Assembly: GCF_005222695.1 (NCBI RefSeq)
Contig: NZ_STGG01000033.1
Coordinates: 1-37,490 of the forward strand
From: Massilia sp. HP4
Lineage (GTDB): Bacteria > Pseudomonadota > Gammaproteobacteria > Burkholderiales > Burkholderiaceae_D
Length of the DNA: 37,490 nt
Direction of reading: 5' to 3'
The notes under the pieces were generated by a model, which worked only from the letters and a program-made list of their open reading frames with translations, was not told the DNA's origin and searched no databases. Below, one piece after another: positions 1-6,733 of the stretch; positions within the stretch are counted from its first letter, which is position 1, and each line of letters begins with the position of its first letter. Both the position numbers and the translations under genes were made by a program.

Positions 1-62
1 AAACGGCACATCACAGCCACTGGATGCACGCCGACGTGCTCGTGGATAAACGCGTACTTCAC
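1..62 (-). CDS. IS3-family transposase OrfB, N-terminal fragment at window edge
   Basis: In the -1 frame relative to orfA, the minus strand reads VKYAFIHEHVGVHPVAVMCR. This is the conserved opening of IS3 OrfB catalytic subunits, whose DDE integrase core would lie further left. A GTG at 62-60 overlaps the orfA stop, so both frameshift fusion and direct re-initiation are possible. Only about 20 codons are in the window, so integrity cannot be judged. Confidence 0.7.
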   Translation of the reverse strand, partial: MKYAFIHEHVGVHPVAVMCR

Positions 63-376
63 GGCTTGCGGCGCGCAAAGTACGCTTCCGCTTTTTTTAA
101 GATCGTGTTCTCCACCTTGAGACGCTCATTTTCACGGCGCAGCTTGGCAAGCTCATCTTCTTCCACTCCAGCCGGGCGCCCAGGGCCCTTGAAGGCCTTG
201 TCAGTGCCGGCTTCCTCAAACCGCTTAGCCCACTTGTATAGCTGGTTGCGCGGCACTCCAAGCTCGAGCGCAAGCGCCGTCGCGTTGCCTTCTTGTTTGA
301 GCCTGGTAACGGCCCGCCTCTTGAAGTCGCTCGTATGAACAGTGCGTTTTACTGCTGGGGTCGTAGTGTCATCCAT
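59..376 (-). CDS. IS3-family transposase OrfA (helix-turn-helix subunit)
   Basis: This 105-residue protein has the usual OrfA plan. An N-terminal helix-turn-helix (about residues 15-55, with the ALELGVPRNQLYKWAKRF region) would bind the terminal repeats, and a C-terminal leucine-zipper coiled coil (about 73-95, AKLRRENERLKVENTILKK) would mediate multimerisation. The codons for the final LKK form a run of seven A followed by G, a classic slippery site for -1 frameshifting into orfB to give the OrfAB transposase. The stop at 61-59 overlaps a GTG at 62-60 in the orfB frame. Length matches the family. The gene appears intact. Confidence 0.88.
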   Translation of the reverse strand: MDDTTTPAVKRTVHTSDFKRRAVTRLKQEGNATALALELGVPRNQLYKWAKRFEEAGTDKAFKGPGRPAGVEEDELAKLRRENERLKVENTILKKAEAYFARRKP

Positions 377-426
377 AGGCCTTATTGTCTCCTATTCTGG
401 ATGTCCACCAAACCCGGGCTACCTCA

Positions 427-578
427 GCGTCGAATTATTTGATAACTTTAGAAGTTGTCATTTAATTCAACTCTGACCCTATTTTTCGGGGATTACGGGT
501 GGGATTGATAATTGGCAATGTGGGGTGATTGGGGATTTGGAAGAATGGGGTTTTGGGCTGCCGCTGGGGGGATCCACG
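427..578. other. IS-flanking intergenic stretch
   Basis: This is an AT-richer gap between the IS end and the lipoprotein gene. It contains ATTCAACTCTGACCCTA (about 466-482), which resembles the AACTCTGACCC-type ends I associate with some degenerate transposable elements; that link is from memory and weak. It presumably holds the promoter of the gene at 579. No clear -35/-10 pair was identified. Confidence 0.35.
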
Positions 579-1430
579 ATGCTGCGTCGGGTTGCGGTGG
601 GGCTGGTGTTGGGGATGGGGGTGCTGCTCGGCGGGTGCGCGTCCCATGGGTCGGTCAGCTTGCAGGAGGTGCGCGAGTTCGCGGATGCGTCGGCCAAGCT
701 GGGTGGGTACGCGGAATTGTCGCGGCGGTATCGGGATACGTTTGAGCGGGAACAGCCTTATCTGTCGCCGCAGGCTGAACGTATCGCGCGCGAGAACGAT
801 GTGCGCAGGCGGGCTGTGTATGACGATTTCGTTGCCATCCAGAAGACGCTCGTGCTGTATATGCAGACCCTCAGCTTGCTCGCGGGAGATGGGCGGTATG
901 ACTTGTCAGAGCGGATTGATGATCTCGGCAATGGGCTGAAGGCGAATGCGGAGTCGGGCTTGCAGCAGAGGCATGTGGCTGCGTATACGGGGATGACCCG
1001 GCTTCTTACGCGCGTGATCGCGTCGGGGTACCAGAACCGCAGCGTCGAGACCATGGTGCGCGATGGCGATGCCGATGTGCAGGTGCTGCTCGATGCCATG
1101 ATCTCGCTCACCCGTCTTTACTACAAGACCAATGAGAATGAGAAGAAGACCGTGCTCGGCATTTTCGATGTCGAGATTCCGTTTTCGAATCGTAATTCGG
1201 ACCGCATGCTCGTCACCTTGGCCAAGGTGCATTACCTGAACAAATCGACCGAGTACAAACTCATCGACCGGCGCTATGAGTTGGCGCTGCAGGGACTGAC
1301 CAAGGTGGCGCTCGGGCACCAGAAGATGCGCGAGAACATGAACAAGCTGACCAGCGACGAGACCCGGCGCATGCTCGCGAATTATGGCCGCGACTTGCGC
1401 GCGATCCGCGATGGGCTCAACGGCGATTGA
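579..1430 (+). CDS. Putative lipoprotein of unknown function
   Basis: I do not recognise a named family. The ATG at 579 was chosen because it opens a lipoprotein signal (MLRRVAVGLV..., lipobox LLGG|C at residue 20) and follows a G-rich stretch that may act as ribosome-binding site; the longer frame from 525 has an implausible leader. The mature part (about 264 residues) is largely charged and helical, with no membrane segment and no catalytic motif I can name. It would sit in the outer or inner membrane facing the periplasm. The next gene starts 9 bp downstream behind a strong GAGGAGG, so the two are co-transcribed. Codon use favours GGG, GTG and TTG more than neighbouring genes, and it lies beside an IS, hinting at recent acquisition. 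Confidence 0.75.
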   Translation: MLRRVAVGLVLGMGVLLGGCASHGSVSLQEVREFADASAKLGGYAELSRRYRDTFEREQPYLSPQAERIARENDVRRRAVYDDFVAIQKTLVLYMQTLSLLAGDGRYDLSERIDDLGNGLKANAESGLQQRHVAAYTGMTRLLTRVIASGYQNRSVETMVRDGDADVQVLLDAMISLTRLYYKTNENEKKTVLGIFDVEIPFSNRNSDRMLVTLAKVHYLNKSTEYKLIDRRYELALQGLTKVALGHQKMRENMNKLTSDETRRMLANYGRDLRAIRDGLNGD

Positions 1431-1439
1431 GGAGGTGTC

Positions 1440-2030
1440 ATGCAAGAGTCATCACAGGGCAAGCCGGATATGGCGGAGGTGGGCAAGGCGCCGGACGGAG
1501 CCGCTGCGGCACCGGCAGCCTCCTCCGGCGCTGCCGTGGCCGCCGCGTCAGGCGTGGCCAGGGCCGGTCCCGATCGCGGCCTGTCCAGCATGCAGCACGT
1601 GGTTGAATTGGCCGATGGCCTGTCGACCATCGCCGACCGCCTGCACGAACGCATCCTGGGCGAAATTCGCAGCTATGATGGCCGCAGCGTGCCCAGCCAT
1701 GTGCAGGACGCCATGCGCAGGCTGCTGGACGATGAAATGGTGCTGCGCCAGCGCGCCAATACCCTGTATGCCGACGCCGCGGCCTTCGTCATCCAGGGCC
1801 TCGACCAGCCGCAGAGCCGGCTGGTGGCGCTCACCGCCGAGGCCGCGGAAAAGATCCGACGCATCGGCGTGATCGGCCAGGTCACCGGCCTGGTCGGCGG
1901 CCTGCTCTCGCTCGCCGGCGCCGTCGCCAGCGGCCAGCCGACGCCGGTCGCACTGGCCCTTGAGAAAATCCACCTGCACAGCACCGCGCTCGATGCGCTC
2001 ACGCCGACGCCGCCAAGCGCCATGGCCTGA
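1440..2030 (+). CDS. Hypothetical protein, partner of the upstream lipoprotein
   Basis: A 196-residue protein of unrecognised family. The N-terminus is a low-complexity Ala/Gly/Pro tail (about 1-45). A helical central region (about 48-140, with repeated hydrophobic heptads around HVVELADGLSTIADRLHERI) follows, then a short hydrophobic Gly-rich segment (about 143-162, VIGQVTGLVGGLLSLAGAVA) that could insert in a membrane. There is no signal peptide. A strong GAGGAGG precedes the ATG, 9 bp after the lipoprotein stop, so the pair is an operon. The products may interact, but that is inference from linkage only. Confidence 0.72.
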   Translation: MQESSQGKPDMAEVGKAPDGAAAAPAASSGAAVAAASGVARAGPDRGLSSMQHVVELADGLSTIADRLHERILGEIRSYDGRSVPSHVQDAMRRLLDDEMVLRQRANTLYADAAAFVIQGLDQPQSRLVALTAEAAEKIRRIGVIGQVTGLVGGLLSLAGAVASGQPTPVALALEKIHLHSTALDALTPTPPSAMA

Positions 2031-2052
2031 GCCGGCAATCCTTCCTCAGCCG

Positions 2053-2073
2053 GTGGCCGCCAGGCGCGGCCAC
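2053..2073. terminator. Hairpin between convergent genes
   Basis: GTGGCCGC (2053-2060) pairs perfectly with GCGGCCAC (2066-2073) across a 5-nt loop. It lies between the convergent ends at 2030 and 2098. There is no U-tract, so intrinsic termination is uncertain. Confidence 0.4.
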
Positions 2074-2097
2074 TCCACAAGGCGGCCGTCCCTAACC

Positions 2098-2862
2098 TCA
2101 GCACATATGCTGCCCGCCATTGATCGCAATATTCGCGCCGGTCACATAAGCCGCCATGTCCGACACCAGGTAAGCCACCAAGCCCGCCACCTCGGCCGGC
2201 TTGCCCAGTCGCCCGATCGGAATCTGCGGCAGGATGCGGTCGCGCAACACCTCTTGCGGCACCTGGCTCACCATGGCGGTGTCGAGGTAGCCGGGCGAGA
2301 CCGTATTGACCGTGATGCCGTGGCGCGCTACTTCGAGCGCCAGCGACTTGGTAAAGCCGTGCATGCCGGCCTTGGCCGCGGCGTAATTAGCTTGGCCGAA
2401 GGCGCCTTGCTGGCCATTGACCGACGAGATATTGATGATGCGCCCCCAGCGCCGCGCGATCATCGCCTCGAGCACCGGCCGGGTCATATTGAATACGCTG
2501 TCGAGGTTGGTACCCATCACCGTATACCAGTCTTCCTGGCTCATCTTGCGCATGCTGCGGTCGCGCGTGATGCCGGCATTATTGACCAGCACATCGATGC
2601 GCCCGAGGTCGCCCAGCACGCGGCGCACGATGTTGTCGCAGGCATTGCCATTCGAAACGTCGAGCTCGTAGGCCCGCACCGCGATGCCCTCCGCCTGCTG
2701 GCTGGCCAGCCAGGCCTCGCGGCGCGCGTTTTGCGGCGAGTGGGTGGCTGCCACCAGGAATCCCTCCGCATGCAGACGACGGCACAGCTCGGTGCCCAGC
2801 CCGCCCATCGCCCCCGTCACCAGGGCTACCCGCCTGTCTTGCGTTCCTGCGTCTCCTGCCAT
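2098..2862 (-). CDS. phaB: Acetoacetyl-CoA reductase-like SDR (PhaB type)
   Basis: This is a 254-residue classical short-chain dehydrogenase. It has the cofactor loop TGAMGGLG (16-23), NNAG (94-97) and the catalytic set S147, Y160, K164. The C-terminal NGGQHMC closely resembles the end of PhaB proteins, which reduce acetoacetyl-CoA to (R)-3-hydroxybutyryl-CoA with NADPH for polyhydroxybutyrate synthesis in the cytoplasm. The ATG at 2862 is preferred because AGGAG lies 7 bases upstream; the open frame extends 35 codons further without a better site. The gene stands alone, with no phaA or phaC nearby. A perfect FNR-type box lies 76 bp upstream, suggesting oxygen-responsive control. The alternative is FabG-type 3-oxoacyl-ACP reductase; the C-terminal motif favours PhaB. 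Confidence 0.85.
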   Translation of the reverse strand: MAGDAGTQDRRVALVTGAMGGLGTELCRRLHAEGFLVAATHSPQNARREAWLASQQAEGIAVRAYELDVSNGNACDNIVRRVLGDLGRIDVLVNNAGITRDRSMRKMSQEDWYTVMGTNLDSVFNMTRPVLEAMIARRWGRIINISSVNGQQGAFGQANYAAAKAGMHGFTKSLALEVARHGITVNTVSPGYLDTAMVSQVPQEVLRDRILPQIPIGRLGKPAEVAGLVAYLVSDMAAYVTGANIAINGGQHMC

Positions 2863-2938
2863 GTCTCGCTCCTGTTCTCGTTGGCGCCAATGGCGCGATG
2901 CGAGCATCCGAGTGTAGGGAAGCGACAACAGGTGGCTG

Positions 2939-2952
2939 TTGATCAGGATCAA
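2939..2952. promoter_or_regulatory. Perfect FNR/Anr-type box
   Basis: TTGAT-CAGG-ATCAA is an exact match to the FNR/Anr consensus TTGAT-N4-ATCAA. Its centre is about 83 bp upstream of the phaB-like start, compatible with activation from about -41.5 if transcription starts near 2904. The start site is not known. Confidence 0.65.
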
Positions 2953-3030
2953 GTGTGAACAGGGCAAAGCCGACGTGCAAGCAAGCGCCGCAAGCGCAAG
3001 CCGGCGGGCGCCGCAGCGATGATCGTGGCG

Positions 3031-3585
3031 TCAGGCGATGACGTCAGGCCTGCTCGAAGGATCGAAATCGGCCCAGTCGCCGTTCACGATATTGCCCTGG
3101 GCGCGCTCGATATGGTGGGCGCCCAGCTGGCGCAGCAGGTCCACCGCGCGCGACTGTTGATCGGGATCGTCGAAGGCCACCGCCACCAGCATGCCGGCCG
3201 GACGCGGCGGGACGGTATTTTCGCCGCCCTCTTCGGGTTCGCCCCGGTCTTTCATCTTGCTGAAACTGAACAGCGAACCGACGTGGCCGCCCACCAGTCC
3301 GCCGACGATCGGACCCAACGGCCCGGTGACCGGTGAGGTCGCGGCGCCCACGGCGGCCCCAACGGCGCCGCCGGTAGCCACGCCCTTGACGACGCCCTCG
3401 GGCGCCTCCTTGGCGCCGGGCGACTGGATGTGGTCGCCGCCAATGGGCGTCATATCGTGCTGGCCCGGCTGGGTCAGGTAAAAGCCGCTGATACGGTCGG
3501 CAGCGAAACCGGCGTCGACCAGGGCGCTGCGCGCCCGGTCGACGTCTTCCTGAAGCTGGAAACGTCCTGCAATGATGGTGGACAT
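3031..3585 (-). CDS. General-stress glycine-zipper protein
   Basis: A 184-residue protein with an N-terminal segment (about 1-40, MSTIIAGRFQLQEDVDRARS) resembling the alpha/beta 'general stress protein 17M-like' module. A Gly/Ala-rich hydrophobic stretch follows (about 67-110, GVATGGAVGAAVGAATS and GPIVGGLVGGHVG) that forms a glycine zipper. The C-terminal half again resembles the N-terminal module. The start at 3585 follows AGGAGG 8 bases upstream; an upstream extension to 3639 lacks such a site. It lies downstream of mtfA on the same strand but has its own 75-bp intergenic region containing a GTRCG-N4-CGCAC palindrome. Function is unknown. Membrane association is inferred. Confidence 0.8.
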   Translation of the reverse strand: MSTIIAGRFQLQEDVDRARSALVDAGFAADRISGFYLTQPGQHDMTPIGGDHIQSPGAKEAPEGVVKGVATGGAVGAAVGAATSPVTGPLGPIVGGLVGGHVGSLFSFSKMKDRGEPEEGGENTVPPRPAGMLVAVAFDDPDQQSRAVDLLRQLGAHHIERAQGNIVNGDWADFDPSSRPDVIA

Positions 3586-3641
3586 AGGCGAATCCTCCTG
3601 GATGGGTAGCTCAAGAATGCGCCTGTCGCGTCCACCCATCT

Positions 3642-3655
3642 GTACGCAATCGCAC
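3642..3655. promoter_or_regulatory. GTRCG-N4-CGCAC palindrome, site 1
   Basis: GTACG-CAAT-CGCAC, 56 bp upstream of the glycine-zipper stress gene start at 3585. One of six matching sites in the window. Confidence 0.6.
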
Positions 3656-3660
3656 GCTGT

Positions 3661-4548
3661 CTAGCGCCACTGTCCATAGACCACGCCATAGCTCGGCGGT
3701 TCCACGACCGGCGGCGGTGGAGCGACCTGCCATTGACGTGGGTCGATTCGGTAATACTTGAGGAATTCGTCGTACAGCGCCGGGTGTCGCGCCGCCAGCT
3801 GGTGCGGCTGCTCGAAGAAGCTTTCCGTGGCCACCGCGAAGAATTCGGCCGGATTGGTTGCGCCGTAGTGGTCGAGCACGCCTTGCATGCCCCACATCGC
3901 CTCGTGCCGCAGGTTGGCATAGTCGCGCGTCAGCACCTCGGACCAGCTGCGGTAGCGCTCGCTACTGCCCAGGTAGGGCGCGCCATTCGTGTTGCCCGAC
4001 TCGCTGTCGAGCTGGTGGGCGAACTCGTGCAGCACCACATTGTGCCCGGCCGATTCGACATGGCCGGCACGCCGCACATGATCCCAGGACAGGATCACGC
4101 GGCCATCGCCCCAGGACTCGCCCAATAAATCCTGGCGCTCCTCGGTCACCACGCCGGACACGTCGACTTGCTTGCGCGGCACCAGGAAAGCGCCGGGATA
4201 GACCAGGATCAGGTCGAGCGTGGGATAGATATCGGGCTTGCCGGTGTCGGCGACCCGCCCCAGCAGCAGCAGGCAGGCCTGGCCCGCGATCGTCACCCGC
4301 ATCTCGTCGGTGACGTCCAGGCCGGCGCAGCCGACGAATTTCTTCTCATGCAGAAATTGCTGGACCATGCGCTGCAGGCGCCGCCGCTGTGCTTCGTCCA
4401 TGCCGCCGTACTGGGCCACATTCCGCGCCAGGATGGCGACCTGTGCGGCCGGCAGCGGCTGCGCCAGCGCACGCCGCAGGCGCCACTTCGGCCATAGCCA
4501 GGCCGTCAGCAAGCCCAGGCCCAGCGCGCCGACCAGGATGCCTTCCAT
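3661..4548 (-). CDS. mtfA: MtfA-type zinc metallopeptidase
   Basis: The 295-residue protein carries HEFAHQLD, giving the HExxH zinc ligands H174 and H178 and the general base E175, as in MtfA (peptidase family M90). AEFFAVATESFFE (about 234-246) supplies the acidic third ligand. E. coli MtfA is an aminopeptidase that binds the glucose-PTS repressor Mlc; whether that role holds here is unknown. One hydrophobic segment at about 4-19 could anchor it in the membrane, unlike the soluble E. coli protein. The start is 2 bp after the stop of the peroxiredoxin-glutaredoxin gene, so the two are one operon. The C-terminus has a Pro-rich tail (APPPPVVEPP). Confidence 0.9.
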   Translation of the reverse strand: MEGILVGALGLGLLTAWLWPKWRLRRALAQPLPAAQVAILARNVAQYGGMDEAQRRRLQRMVQQFLHEKKFVGCAGLDVTDEMRVTIAGQACLLLLGRVADTGKPDIYPTLDLILVYPGAFLVPRKQVDVSGVVTEERQDLLGESWGDGRVILSWDHVRRAGHVESAGHNVVLHEFAHQLDSESGNTNGAPYLGSSERYRSWSEVLTRDYANLRHEAMWGMQGVLDHYGATNPAEFFAVATESFFEQPHQLAARHPALYDEFLKYYRIDPRQWQVAPPPPVVEPPSYGVVYGQWR

Positions 4549-4550
4549 GC

Positions 4551-5297
4551 TCAGCCTTTGTTCGCCAGCCAGGCCTGCACCTCGTCGGCGCCGCCAATGA
4601 GCTCGCCGCCGACGAAGACTTGCGGCCAGGTCATGCGCCCGGTCACGCCGCGCAAGACGATGGTATTGATCTTCTGGTCTTCGGAAATGTCGGTGTAGTG
4701 GATATCGTTGTCGCGCAGCGCCTGCTTGGCACGCGCGCAGTGGGGGCAGCCGGGACGCGAAAACATGACGACCGGCTCCGGCACTTCGGCGCCCGGCGCC
4801 AGGTAGGCGAGCATGGTATCGGCATCGGAAACCTCGAACGGGTCGCCTTCGCGGTCCGGCTCAATGAAGATCTTCTCGATCACGCCATCGCGCACCAGCA
4901 TCGAATAACGCCACGAGCGGCGGCCGAAACCCAGGTCGCGCTTGTCGACCAGCATGCCCATGCCCTCGGTGAAATCGCCATTGCCATCCGGGATGACGGT
5001 GATATTGCCCGCGTCCTGGCCGGCCTTCCACTGGTTCATGACAAAGGCGTCATTGACCGAGATGCACAGGATGTCGTCCACCCCATGCGAGCGCAGCACC
5101 GGCGCCAATTCGTTATAGCGCGGCAAATGGGTCGAAGAACAGGTTGGCGTAAAGGCGCCCGGCAGCGAAAACACGACGACCGTCCGGCCCTTGAACAGCT
5201 CGTCGGAGCGCACATCGCGCCACTGATCGTCAGGCCTGGCCTTGAAGACCACTTCGGGGACTGGCTTTCCTTCCAGCGATTCGGCACTCGGTAACAT
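4551..5297 (-). CDS. Peroxiredoxin-glutaredoxin fusion protein
   Basis: This 248-residue hybrid has an N-terminal Prx5-type peroxiredoxin domain (about 1-160, peroxidatic cysteine C53 in GAFTPTCS) and a C-terminal glutaredoxin (about 174-248, active site C184-P-H-C187, then TWPQVFVGGELIGG for glutathione binding). Such fusions reduce hydrogen peroxide and alkyl hydroperoxides with glutathione, the Grx domain recycling the Prx domain. The ATG at 5297 is chosen because AGGAG ends 5 bases upstream; a GTG two codons earlier overlaps that site. It heads an operon with mtfA. All key residues are present. Confidence 0.93.
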   Translation of the reverse strand: MLPSAESLEGKPVPEVVFKARPDDQWRDVRSDELFKGRTVVVFSLPGAFTPTCSSTHLPRYNELAPVLRSHGVDDILCISVNDAFVMNQWKAGQDAGNITVIPDGNGDFTEGMGMLVDKRDLGFGRRSWRYSMLVRDGVIEKIFIEPDREGDPFEVSDADTMLAYLAPGAEVPEPVVMFSRPGCPHCARAKQALRDNDIHYTDISEDQKINTIVLRGVTGRMTWPQVFVGGELIGGADEVQAWLANKG

Positions 5298-5584
5298 CGT
5301 CACTCCTATCTGGTTGAACGTGCACCGCTGAGCGGCGACATGGCGGACAAGTGAGGATTATTGACCGGTTTTCAACATGGCGATTGCAAATTATCGGTCG
5401 ACCGAAAGACCGATGGGGGCGCGCGGCCCGTACCCGACCGGGACACCGCGCACGCTCCACAAAAAACAAAGCCGCGGATCTAGCGCACAAAACAAAGCCG
5501 CGCATTAAGCGCGGCAAAATGACGACAGCGATCGTCGAACCAGGGCCATTGCGGGTCTCTACCGCGCCGGCCCCGGGCGCGCAC
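5298..5584. other. Intergenic region before the Prx-Grx operon
   Basis: These 287 bp hold the presumed promoter of the Prx-Grx operon and, at 5490-5515, a terminator for the winged-helix gene. Two near-identical runs AACAAAGCCGCG (about 5465 and 5491) are present. A long open frame on the plus strand across this region and the next gene lacks a ribosome-binding site and is a shadow of the minus-strand gene. Confidence 0.5.
5490..5515 (-). terminator. Intrinsic terminator of the winged-helix gene
   Basis: GCCGCGC (5497-5503) and GCGCGGC (5509-5515) form a 7-bp stem with a 5-nt loop. Read on the minus strand it is followed by TTTGTTTTG. It is about 70 bp after the stop at 5585. Confidence 0.6.
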
Positions 5585-6208
5585 TCAGGCGCGTTCCTTC
5601 GCGGCGACGGCGTTCTGGCCTGGCGCCGGGCCGAACAGGGCAGCCACCAGCGGGTCGCGGGCGACCGGGCTGCGGTTCACGCGGATGGCGTAGTGGGTGT
5701 CGTCGGCCAGGATGTGGAAGTGGCGGCCACTGCCGGCCATATTCTGCTCGCGCAGGCCTGGACGCTCCTTGCGCGGTGCGGCGCCTTCGCGCTTCGGCTG
5801 GCAGATCGCGGCCAGGAAGGCCTTGACACGATCTGGATCTGGCGAAATCTGGTACACGGCCTTGCCCAGGTAGGTGGCGGTGCCTTCGATATAGCGCGCC
5901 AGTTCGATCACGCCGGCTTCGCGCAGGTCACGGATGTACTTGCGCGCGCCCGATGGAGAGAATTTGAGGAACCAGGCGATTTCGTCGGCCAGCATTTCGT
6001 GGTTCGACAGCTCGTTGATCAGCTTTTGCATGTTTTCGATGCGACGCTGGGTGGCCGAGGTCGAACGCACACGCTCGATCGGGGCCAGCGAAATCGGGGC
6101 GCGCTCGGTCGGTTGTGGCGGGACGCGCTCGATCAGCGCCGAATTGCTGGAAGTGTGCACTGCGCCGGTTTCGCCAGATACCGCGTTGTGCTGAGTCGTT
6201 GCATGCAT
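5585..6208 (-). CDS. Winged-helix DNA-binding protein, unknown regulator
   Basis: The 207-residue protein has a disordered N-terminus (about 1-50), then a helix-turn-helix with wing (about 58-122): the DEIAWFLKFSPSGARKYIRDLREAGVIE region has the spacing of an MarR/ArsR-like winged helix, followed by a beta wing (YLGKAVYQI). The C-terminus includes a basic segment and HFHILADDTHYAIRVNR. No ligand domain is recognised. The start MHATTQ at 6208 has GGAG 9 bases upstream; an extension to 6283 has no such site. The gene is monocistronic with its own terminator. A perfect dyad 51 bp upstream (6259-6272) is a candidate autoregulatory operator. Confidence 0.75.
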   Translation of the reverse strand: MHATTQHNAVSGETGAVHTSSNSALIERVPPQPTERAPISLAPIERVRSTSATQRRIENMQKLINELSNHEMLADEIAWFLKFSPSGARKYIRDLREAGVIELARYIEGTATYLGKAVYQISPDPDRVKAFLAAICQPKREGAAPRKERPGLREQNMAGSGRHFHILADDTHYAIRVNRSPVARDPLVAALFGPAPGQNAVAAKERA

Positions 6209-6258
6209 ATCGATGAGCTCCAATATAGAGAGTGAGACTGTGTGGTCCGGGTCGCTGT

Positions 6259-6272
6259 GTGTCGTATGACAC
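6259..6272. promoter_or_regulatory. Perfect GTGTC-N4-GACAC dyad
   Basis: GTGTC-GTAT-GACAC lies 51 bp upstream of the winged-helix gene start. It is a candidate operator, possibly for that protein itself. Inferred from symmetry and position only. Confidence 0.4.
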
Positions 6273-6386
6273 CCTGACAACATCTCGGTTCCGCTTAACT
6301 GGCCTCAAGATTGCCTGTATCAGACACCATGGTCTGTGCGCCATCCAACATTCGACAACATTCCTGAGGGCATCTCCTGGAGGACG

Positions 6387-6408
6387 TCGCCGGCGCGACC
6401 GCCGGCGA
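6387..6408. other. Strong hairpin in the ompA upstream region
   Basis: TCGCCGGCG (6387-6395) pairs perfectly with CGCCGGCGA (6400-6408) across the 4-nt loop CGAC. There is no U-tract after it on either strand, so it is not a standard terminator. Confidence 0.45.
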
Positions 6409-6629
6409 TATGGCGGCCCCTCTACCTTGCAGCCCGCCTGCAAGACGTGATATTGCCAGGATGGCATGTCACCCTTCCCTGATAACGATATGTCCACGTG
6501 ACAGCGGGGTGACAGTCGCCAGCGCCACTTCGCACCTGCGGGAGATGACAAACCCGTTACAGTTCGTTTCATCTTGGAAATGTGAGATTTTTACCACTGT
6601 TGTAAAATCGCATCGCCATTCTGCGTTGG

Positions 6630-6643
6630 GTGCGCTACCGCAC
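6630..6643. promoter_or_regulatory. GTRCG-N4-CGCAC palindrome, site 2
   Basis: GTGCG-CTAC-CGCAC, 90 bp upstream of the ompA start codon. Confidence 0.6.
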
Positions 6644-6733
6644 CGAGCTTACGGAACTTGCACTGTTATTCTTTATCCAACATCGCTGCTGACGTATGCG
6701 TTGTCATCAACTTTTAACCTACGGGAGTTACCT

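Larger units (their letters stand above)
1..426 (-). mobile_element. IS3-family insertion sequence, 5' end only (cut by window edge)
   Basis: The orfA gene and the start of orfB lie on the minus strand, and the element runs off the left edge. Read on the minus strand, the probable terminal repeat starts near 426 with TGAGGTAGCCCGGGTTTGG, a short leader precedes orfA, and orfB continues in the -1 frame. This layout is typical of IS3 elements. The other end and any target duplication are outside the window, so the exact boundary is inferred. Confidence 0.8.
6209..6733. other. 525-bp divergent regulatory region, winged-helix gene / ompA
   Basis: No credible gene is seen here. The region holds a GTGTC-N4-GACAC dyad at 6259, a CAGAC-N6-GTCTG repeat at 6321-6336, a strong hairpin at 6387-6408 and the GTGCG-N4-CGCAC palindrome at 6630. 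The last 130 bp are AT-richer and presumably hold the ompA promoter and a long 5' leader. A plus-strand frame open from 6410 joins ompA in frame but has no signal or binding site of its own. Confidence 0.6.

Noticed and set aside
5351..6235. Long plus-strand open frame of 294 codons over the winged-helix gene
   Set aside because: It is a shadow of the real minus-strand gene in GC-rich DNA: no ribosome-binding site, no recognisable domain, and it crosses a terminator.
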